DNA of 64,000 nt, taken from Paramuribaculum sp. Its GTDB lineage: Bacteria > Bacteroidota > Bacteroidia > Bacteroidales > Muribaculaceae. Positions 58,959 to 64,000 of this stretch are shown here, one piece after another. Under the pieces are notes generated by a model. That model did no database searches and had not been told where the DNA came from. It saw only the letters and a program-made list of their open reading frames with translations. The stretch spans positions 1-64,000 of the forward strand of contig JAFLSD010000004.1 in assembly GCA_022511125.1 (NCBI GenBank). The letters are read 5' to 3'. Within the stretch, counting starts at the first letter, position 1. Every line of letters starts with the position of its first letter. The position numbers and the translations under genes were made by a program.

Positions 58959-61412
58959 ATGATTTATCCTTCTTCTTTCGAAGAAAAAATAGGTTTTAAT
59001 CAGATTCGAAATGCCATTGGCGAATTATGCTCGTCTGAACCCGCTAAAGATTGGATTGTTACAATGCAATTTTCTTCTTCTTTTGAAGAAGTGATGTCTA
59101 AATTGCTTCCTGTTTCGGAAATGCTCAAGATTCTGGAAAGAAATGATAATCTTCCAATTGAAGGCCTTGGAAATCCAAGACCACTTCTTGAGTCTATTAA
59201 AATCCAGGGTTCTTTTTTACAGCCGGGGGAATTATTAAGTATTCGGCGCACGCTTGGGGTCATAGCCGAGGTTATTTCTTTTTTTGCTAGACACAGAAAT
59301 CCGGAGGGTGTGCCCACCTATCCTTCACTTGCCCTAATAGCTGATCCATTATTACCTTTTCCTAAGATTATCAAAAATATAGATTCGATAATCGACAAAT
59401 ATGGAAATATCGCAGATAACGCTTCAACTGAACTGAGTCGTATAAGGAGATCGTTACTCTCGGTGAATGGAACGGTAAACTCTACTCTCAGAAAGGTCTT
59501 GTCAAGAGCTGCTGCTGAAGGAATTGTTGATGCTGATACAACTCCTACAGTCCGCGACGGACGATTGGTAATTCCAGTGCCACCGATGAACAAAAGACGC
59601 ATTCCAGGAATAGTGCATGATGAGAGTGCCTCCGGAAAAACCGTTTTTATCGAGCCATCTGAGGTTGTAGAAATCAACAATCGCATACGTGAACTTCAAC
59701 TGGAAGAACGTCGTGAAATCCAAAGAATACTCGTAGAAATCGCAGACGTGATTCGTCCGGAAATTGAAGGAATTTTAAATTCCGTATATGTAGTAGGGCA
59801 TCTTGATTTCATCCGGGCTAAAGCTAAATATTCGATTCAAATAGAAGCTAAGATGCCAGTCGTGGAAGACCATCCAGAACTCGACTGGTATCATGCCTGC
59901 AATCCCTGCCTCTTGATTGCCCTGCAAAAACAGAACCGTCAGATAGTCCCTCTTGATATTAGATTGACACCCGAGAAACGCATTCTTGTAATTTCCGGCC
60001 CAAATGCAGGTGGTAAGTCAGTGTGTCTTAAGACTGTCGGTCTGATTCAATATATGCTGCAGTCAGGATTACTGCCGCCATTATATGAAAACTCACATAT
60101 GGGCATATTCAGTGATATTTTTGTGGACATAGGTGATGATCAATCGATAGAGGATGATCTATCGACTTATAGTTCGCATTTACGATCCATGAAATTTTTT
60201 GTCGCGAAAGGTGGAAAAAAATCACTTTTCCTGATTGATGAATTTGGCGGAGGAACCGAACCTCAAATCGGAGGAGCGATTGCTCAAGCGATTCTCCATA
60301 AATTTAATGAGCTCGGGATGTGGGGAATCGTGACAACCCATTATCAGAACCTCAAACAATATGCAGAAGCCACAAATGGACTCGTTAACGGTTCGATGCT
60401 CTATGACAGACATCTTATGCAACCGCTTTTTCGCCTGTCAATAGGGAGTCCCGGAAGTTCTTTTGCTATTGAAATCGCCCGGAAAACCGGACTTCCAAAA
60501 GACATTTTATTAGAAGCGGAATCTATAGTAGGTAGTGATTATGTGAATCTCGATAAGTATCTTCTTGATATAGCTCGCGATAGAAAATACTGGGAGAATA
60601 AGCGTCAACAGATCAGAGTTAAAGAGAAAAAAATAGAAGACACTCTTCAGAGATATGAGTCTGATTCAGAAACATTACGTCTTAAAAGAAATGAATTAAT
60701 AGAAGATGCGAGAAAAGAAGCGAAACGTATTATTGATGAAAGCAATTCGTTAATTGAACGTACTATAAAAGAAATAAAAGAATCGCAAGCTGAAAAGGCA
60801 CGCACATCCAAAGCGAGAAAGGAACTGGTAGAAAAAAAGACAAATTTGACGGAACAACACAAAGTTTCGGAACATCCGCTTCTTCGTCTAAAAAATAAAA
60901 AGATTAGGAAAACTCCAGAACATACCATTAAGTCTGAGCTTACTGATATAAAAGTTGGCGATATAGTCAAGCTTGATGGTGAGGGTAGTCCAGGAAAGAT
61001 ACTCGAAATAAACGGGAAAAATGCAATAGTTTTATTTGGAATGCTCAAGACTAATGTGTCAATCGATAGGCTTAGAAAAACCGACGCTAAGATTAAACCT
61101 GCGTCCACTGCAAAATCATCTTTTCTTACTTCGTCGACTGTCGATGGCATGCGCGAACGTCAACTTTCATTCTCTCGAGAGCTTGATGTTAGGGGCATGA
61201 GGGTTGATGAGGCCATTCAAGCTGTTACATATTTCATTGATGATGCAATTCAATTTTCGGCGGATAGAGTTAGAATACTGCATGGTACAGGCACAGGAGC
61301 CCTTCGACAAGCCATAAGACAATATCTTGATTCTATTAGAGGAGTAAAATCTTTTCATGATGAACATGTCCAGTTCGGAGGAGCGGGAATTACAGTAATA
61401 AATTTCGTATAA
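58959..61412 (+). CDS. mutS2: MutS2 recombination-suppressor nuclease / ribosome-rescue factor
   Basis: This 817-residue protein lacks the mismatch-recognition domain of MutS. Visible are the core/clamp, the ATPase with SGPNAGGKSVCLKT (Walker A), FLIDEFGGGTEP (Walker B) and TTHYQNLKQYA, and a long charged coiled coil (about 515-640). The C-terminal Smr domain has LDVRGMRVDEAI and HGTGTGALRQAI. The family suppresses recombination or splits stalled ribosomes. It lies 19 bases before the lactonase-like gene, so the two are probably co-transcribed. Confidence 0.95.
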   Translation: MIYPSSFEEKIGFNQIRNAIGELCSSEPAKDWIVTMQFSSSFEEVMSKLLPVSEMLKILERNDNLPIEGLGNPRPLLESIKIQGSFLQPGELLSIRRTLGVIAEVISFFARHRNPEGVPTYPSLALIADPLLPFPKIIKNIDSIIDKYGNIADNASTELSRIRRSLLSVNGTVNSTLRKVLSRAAAEGIVDADTTPTVRDGRLVIPVPPMNKRRIPGIVHDESASGKTVFIEPSEVVEINNRIRELQLEERREIQRILVEIADVIRPEIEGILNSVYVVGHLDFIRAKAKYSIQIEAKMPVVEDHPELDWYHACNPCLLIALQKQNRQIVPLDIRLTPEKRILVISGPNAGGKSVCLKTVGLIQYMLQSGLLPPLYENSHMGIFSDIFVDIGDDQSIEDDLSTYSSHLRSMKFFVAKGGKKSLFLIDEFGGGTEPQIGGAIAQAILHKFNELGMWGIVTTHYQNLKQYAEATNGLVNGSMLYDRHLMQPLFRLSIGSPGSSFAIEIARKTGLPKDILLEAESIVGSDYVNLDKYLLDIARDRKYWENKRQQIRVKEKKIEDTLQRYESDSETLRLKRNELIEDARKEAKRIIDESNSLIERTIKEIKESQAEKARTSKARKELVEKKTNLTEQHKVSEHPLLRLKNKKIRKTPEHTIKSELTDIKVGDIVKLDGEGSPGKILEINGKNAIVLFGMLKTNVSIDRLRKTDAKIKPASTAKSSFLTSSTVDGMRERQLSFSRELDVRGMRVDEAIQAVTYFIDDAIQFSADRVRILHGTGTGALRQAIRQYLDSIRGVKSFHDEHVQFGGAGITVINFV

Positions 61413-61431
61413 CCATTAAAATATAGATATT

Positions 61432-62556
61432 ATGAATAAGTTGATCCTTGCGACATTAATCCTAACATTGTGTTTATGTTCCTGTACAAAGCTCCCTCCG
61501 GCAAATGATGATGTTTCGATGGTTATCGGTACGTATACGGATTCTGGCAGCTATGGAATGTATTCCGTCAGCTTTGATCAGGAAACAGGAACTTACACTT
61601 TGCTTGACAGTATAAAAGCCGTCAATCCGTCATACTTGATATTTTCGGCTGATAGTACGATTATCTATGCAGTAAACGAAGTCGATGACAATCAAGGAGG
61701 AGTAAGTTCGATCAAATATGATAAGGCAAACGGAACCTTCAATCTGCTAAATGGAACTGCCACCGGTTCAGGAGCTCCTTGCTATTTGGCGACAAACGGT
61801 AAAATATTAGCCACAGCTAATTACGGAGGGGGCTCACTGACAGTATTCCCTATTGCAGAAAATGGGATAGTTCTTCCCGTTGATACGTTGTATGTAGGAT
61901 CTGTTGGTGGACCTGACTCTACGCGTCAAGAAAGCCCTCATGTCCATTGTGTTGAATTTACTCCTGATGGTAAATATCTTTTTGCGAGTGATTTCAGTGC
62001 CGATCGTTTGTTAGCATTTGAAGTCGTAGAGGGAGGCCATAAATTGATACCGCTATTGAATGAAAAAGGTGAACAGGTCGTTGTTCCTGTAGAATCTGAC
62101 TATGGACCGAGACATATCATATTTGATGAATCAGGAAAACATGCCTATGTGATAGGAGAATTATCCGGTAAAGTTACCGTATTTGATTATAATGATGAGC
62201 GCCTCACACAAAAGCAAATCATAGATGGGGATCCTTACGATGGAAGAGGAAGTTCGGATATACATCTTAGCCCCGACGGACGCTATCTTTATACAAGTAA
62301 TAGGCTTAAAGGAGACGGCATTAATATCTTCGAAGTTAATACAGAAACAGGAGAACTGACTCAGGCAGGGTATCAATTGACCGGCCCACATCCGCGACAT
62401 TTTAACATAACACCCAACGGAAAATGGATGCTTGTAGCTTGTAGGGACAGTAACGAAATTGAAGTATATGCAATCGACAAAAAGACAGGCTTATTGTCTC
62501 CCACCGACACACGTATAACCATTCCGAAACCCGTCTGCGTTCAATTCCTCCCATAG
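61432..62556 (+). CDS. Lactonase-family beta-propeller lipoprotein (6-phosphogluconolactonase-like)
   Basis: This 374-residue lipoprotein (LCLCSCTKLPP) is a seven-bladed propeller of the Pgl/YbhE type. Landmarks are VIGTYTDSGSYGMYSV at the start, CYLATNGKILATANYGGGSL, ESPHVHCVEFTPDGKYLFASD, DYGPRHIIFDESGKHAYV and GPHPRHFNITPNGKW. Family members hydrolyse 6-phosphogluconolactone, but an exported lipoprotein is unlikely to meet that cytoplasmic substrate. It lies immediately after mutS2. Confidence 0.87.
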   Translation: MNKLILATLILTLCLCSCTKLPPANDDVSMVIGTYTDSGSYGMYSVSFDQETGTYTLLDSIKAVNPSYLIFSADSTIIYAVNEVDDNQGGVSSIKYDKANGTFNLLNGTATGSGAPCYLATNGKILATANYGGGSLTVFPIAENGIVLPVDTLYVGSVGGPDSTRQESPHVHCVEFTPDGKYLFASDFSADRLLAFEVVEGGHKLIPLLNEKGEQVVVPVESDYGPRHIIFDESGKHAYVIGELSGKVTVFDYNDERLTQKQIIDGDPYDGRGSSDIHLSPDGRYLYTSNRLKGDGINIFEVNTETGELTQAGYQLTGPHPRHFNITPNGKWMLVACRDSNEIEVYAIDKKTGLLSPTDTRITIPKPVCVQFLP

Positions 62557-62633
62557 TCTGTTGCAGATAACAATTCTATTTCCAAAATTCAATAAAAATT
62601 GCAGAGGTGTTGTAACGAATGAAAAATTTTATG

Positions 62634-62641
62634 TAAATTTG
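62634..62641 (+). promoter_or_regulatory. tRNA-Gln promoter, -7 element
   Basis: TAAATTTG matches TAnnTTTG, 33 bases before the mature tRNA, with a TTG about 22 bases upstream as possible -33 element. The context GTAAATTTGC also fits the GTAnnTTTGC core reported for CTnDOT-type insertion. Confidence 0.6.
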
Positions 62642-62673
62642 CAGACGCTTTAGGTAATTCTGGGCACAATGAT

Positions 62674-62744
62674 TGTCTTATGGTGTAATGGTAGCACTGC
62701 AGTTTTTGGTTCTGCCTGTCTAGGTTCGAATCCTGGTAAGACAA
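62674..62744 (+). tRNA. tRNA-Gln (anticodon UUG)
   Basis: This is a 71-base cloverleaf: acceptor TGTCTTA with TAAGACA, D-arm GTGT..GCAC, anticodon loop TTTTGGT with TTG at 34-36, T-arm with GGTTCGAATCC, and discriminator A. CCA is not encoded. The anticodon stem closes with a T-T pair at 31-39. Confidence 0.95.
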
Positions 62745-62750
62745 CCGATG

Positions 62751-62786
62751 AAAATCGCAAAAGTTGAAACCAACTTTTGCGATTTT
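62751..62786 (+). terminator. Terminator after tRNA-Gln
   Basis: A perfect 16-bp stem, AAAATCGCAAAAGTTG with CAACTTTTGCGATTTT around AAAC, is followed by a T-rich tract. It is the strongest intrinsic terminator in the window. Confidence 0.92.
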
Positions 62787-62857
62787 TTCTTTAGGATTAT
62801 TTTTTTTCTTCTTCAATACAATATTAAAGCTTTCCTAATTGTAGAAGCCAAAAAGAA

Positions 62858-62885
62858 GGGCAGACTCATATAAATGAATCCGCCC
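62858..62885 (-). terminator. Terminator after the M3 peptidase gene
   Basis: Read on the minus strand, GGGCGGATTCAT pairs with ATGAGTCTGCCC (two G-T pairs) around TTAT, followed by TTCTTTTTGG. Confidence 0.82.
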
Positions 62886-62909
62886 TCTGTAATGTTTGTT
62901 ATTGTTTAT

Positions 62910-64000
62910 TTACTTACCACCGGGAATATTGAGTCTGGAGTCTTTTTGATCTTCTTTGAGAAGTCCTCGGAAGCGTAATAGTGCTTCAACTTGTGGTTCA
63001 TGACCACGAAATCTCTTGTAAAGAGTCATAGGATCTTCTGACCCTCCGGCTTCAAGGACGTTCTTCTTGAATGATGCTGCTGTTTCAGGATCGAATATAC
63101 CTTTTTCTTCGAAAAGTTCAAAGCCATCGCAGTCAAGAACCTGTGCCCACAGATAAGTGTAGTAACCTGAGGCATAACCGTCGCTGCCGAAAATGTGGCG
63201 GAAATAAGGCGAACGATATCTGAATTGTACTTCTGAAGGCATACCTAAATCTTCAGCCACTTGTTTCTCAAATCCCATTACGTCTATATCGTCTTCAACA
63301 TTAAGTTGTCCCCATTTCAAATCGAGAAGTGCAGCTCCTGCAAGTTCGGTAGTCATAAAGCCTTGATTATGTTTTGAAGCGGCAATCAGACGATTTATCA
63401 AAGAATCGGGCATTGCCTCACCGGTTTTATAGTGATGAGCGTACATCTTCAGCATTTCCGGTTGGAAAGCCCAATGTTCGTGGATCTGAGATGGTAGTTC
63501 TACAAAATCACGGTCAACATTCGTTCCCGCTTGACTTCTCAGTTTCGCTCTGGTAAGCATACCGTGCAGTCCGTGTCCAAACTCATGGAACATAGTTTCT
63601 ACTTCATCCAACGTAAGCAGAGAAGGTGAGTCGCTTGAGGGTTTTGAGAAATTACCTACATTATAGACTATAGGTCGCTGGAATTTACCGTCTTCGTCCT
63701 CAAATGCACCTTGAAATTCACTCATCCATGCTCCTTGGCGTTTTGAAGACCGTTGATAATAATCGGTCATGAAGATAGCTACATGATTTCCCTCAGAATC
63801 TTTAACTTCATATACTTTTACTTCGTCATAATATTTTGGCGCGTCTGTTAGTTCGGTGAAAGTGACTCCATATAATTTTTCTGCCATCTTGAAGATTCCG
63901 TTACGAACACTATCTGTTGCGAAATATTGACGAACTTCATCTTCATCAAGTGCGTATTTGTCTTTTCTCACCTTCTCGGCATAATAGTAATAATCCCATG
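62910..64000 (-). CDS. dcp: M3 family zinc metallopeptidase (Dcp-like), C-terminal part, cut by window edge
   Basis: The frame is open to the right edge without a start, so the N-terminal half is missing. About 363 codons are visible, with the active site MFHEFGHGLHGM (HEFGH: two zinc His and catalytic Glu) and the downstream ELPSQIHEHWAFQPEML typical of M3A dipeptidyl carboxypeptidases. YCharacteristic Tyr-rich SPYFRHIFGSDGYASGYYTYLWA follows further on. It removes C-terminal dipeptides. The Dcp name rather than PrlC/OpdA is likely but not certain, since export cannot be judged. Confidence 0.9.
   Translation of the reverse strand, partial: WDYYYYAEKVRKDKYALDEDEVRQYFATDSVRNGIFKMAEKLYGVTFTELTDAPKYYDEVKVYEVKDSEGNHVAIFMTDYYQRSSKRQGAWMSEFQGAFEDEDGKFQRPIVYNVGNFSKPSSDSPSLLTLDEVETMFHEFGHGLHGMLTRAKLRSQAGTNVDRDFVELPSQIHEHWAFQPEMLKMYAHHYKTGEAMPDSLINRLIAASKHNQGFMTTELAGAALLDLKWGQLNVEDDIDVMGFEKQVAEDLGMPSEVQFRYRSPYFRHIFGSDGYASGYYTYLWAQVLDCDGFELFEEKGIFDPETAASFKKNVLEAGGSEDPMTLYKRFRGHEPQVEALLRFRGLLKEDQKDSRLNIPGGK

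Overview
The window is chromosomal DNA of a gut-type Bacteroidota, most likely order Bacteroidales; Muribaculaceae is possible but cannot be proved from this sequence. The reasons are the many promoters with the Bacteroidota -7 element TAnnTTTG, the near absence of Shine-Dalgarno sites, families typical of the group (DUF4270, DUF5063, DUF5683, DUF3127, DUF3667) and a Bacteroidales-type tyrosine integrase at the left edge. About 50 protein genes and two tRNA genes are present, and most of the window is ordinary core chromosome.

Layout: 1-613 is the N-terminal part of a tyrosine recombinase on the minus strand, followed by a gene-free junction. From 979 to 8457 lie queA, parA-parB, a DUF5683 protein, an mltD-like transglycosylase and gdhA. 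From 8549 to 12250 there are outer-membrane and small genes (porin, barrel-only BamA/TamA relative, DUF695, DUF3127). From 12351 to 17705 is a secreted-enzyme cluster (GH29 fucosidase, cutC, transglutaminase-like protein, nitroreductase lipoprotein). From 17856 to 23636 is a chain of cysE/epsC, an RNA methyltransferase, purD, a membrane protein and pdxB, closed by a terminator. tRNA-Thr(CGU), a DUF4270 lipoprotein and a half-length glycogen-synthase-like protein follow on the minus strand. From 26176 to 32647 are two DsbD-type genes, mazG, a secreted protein, topB, a NUDIX hydrolase and a small Cys-rich membrane protein.

From 32620 the strand usage switches to mostly minus: hisS-valS, a flavodoxin-fold reductase, a DUF362 lipoprotein, a transmembrane Ser/Thr kinase with seven Sel1 repeats, folK, infB-nusA-rimP, an aminopeptidase, DUF5063, nadD-gmk-yicC, MATE and OPT transporters and a short ssb. 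The right end holds tsaB (plus strand, within the minus block), two beta-propeller proteins, a DUF308 membrane protein, mutS2, tRNA-Gln(UUG) and a truncated M3 metallopeptidase.

The most unusual content is non-coding. (1) A roughly 45-bp sequence occurs twice, upstream of parA and upstream of the Sel1 kinase, each time at nearly the same distance from a TAnnTTTG promoter. (2) A 1.2-kb gene-free island at 39569-40774 is packed with palindromes and two 97%-identical 138-bp repeats, each able to form a 15-bp hairpin. (3) The kinase next to that island carries seven in-frame 108-bp tandem repeats. (4) A terminator-like hairpin lies between the promoter and the start of rimP-nusA-infB. No CRISPR array, restriction system, prophage or obvious defence cassette was found.
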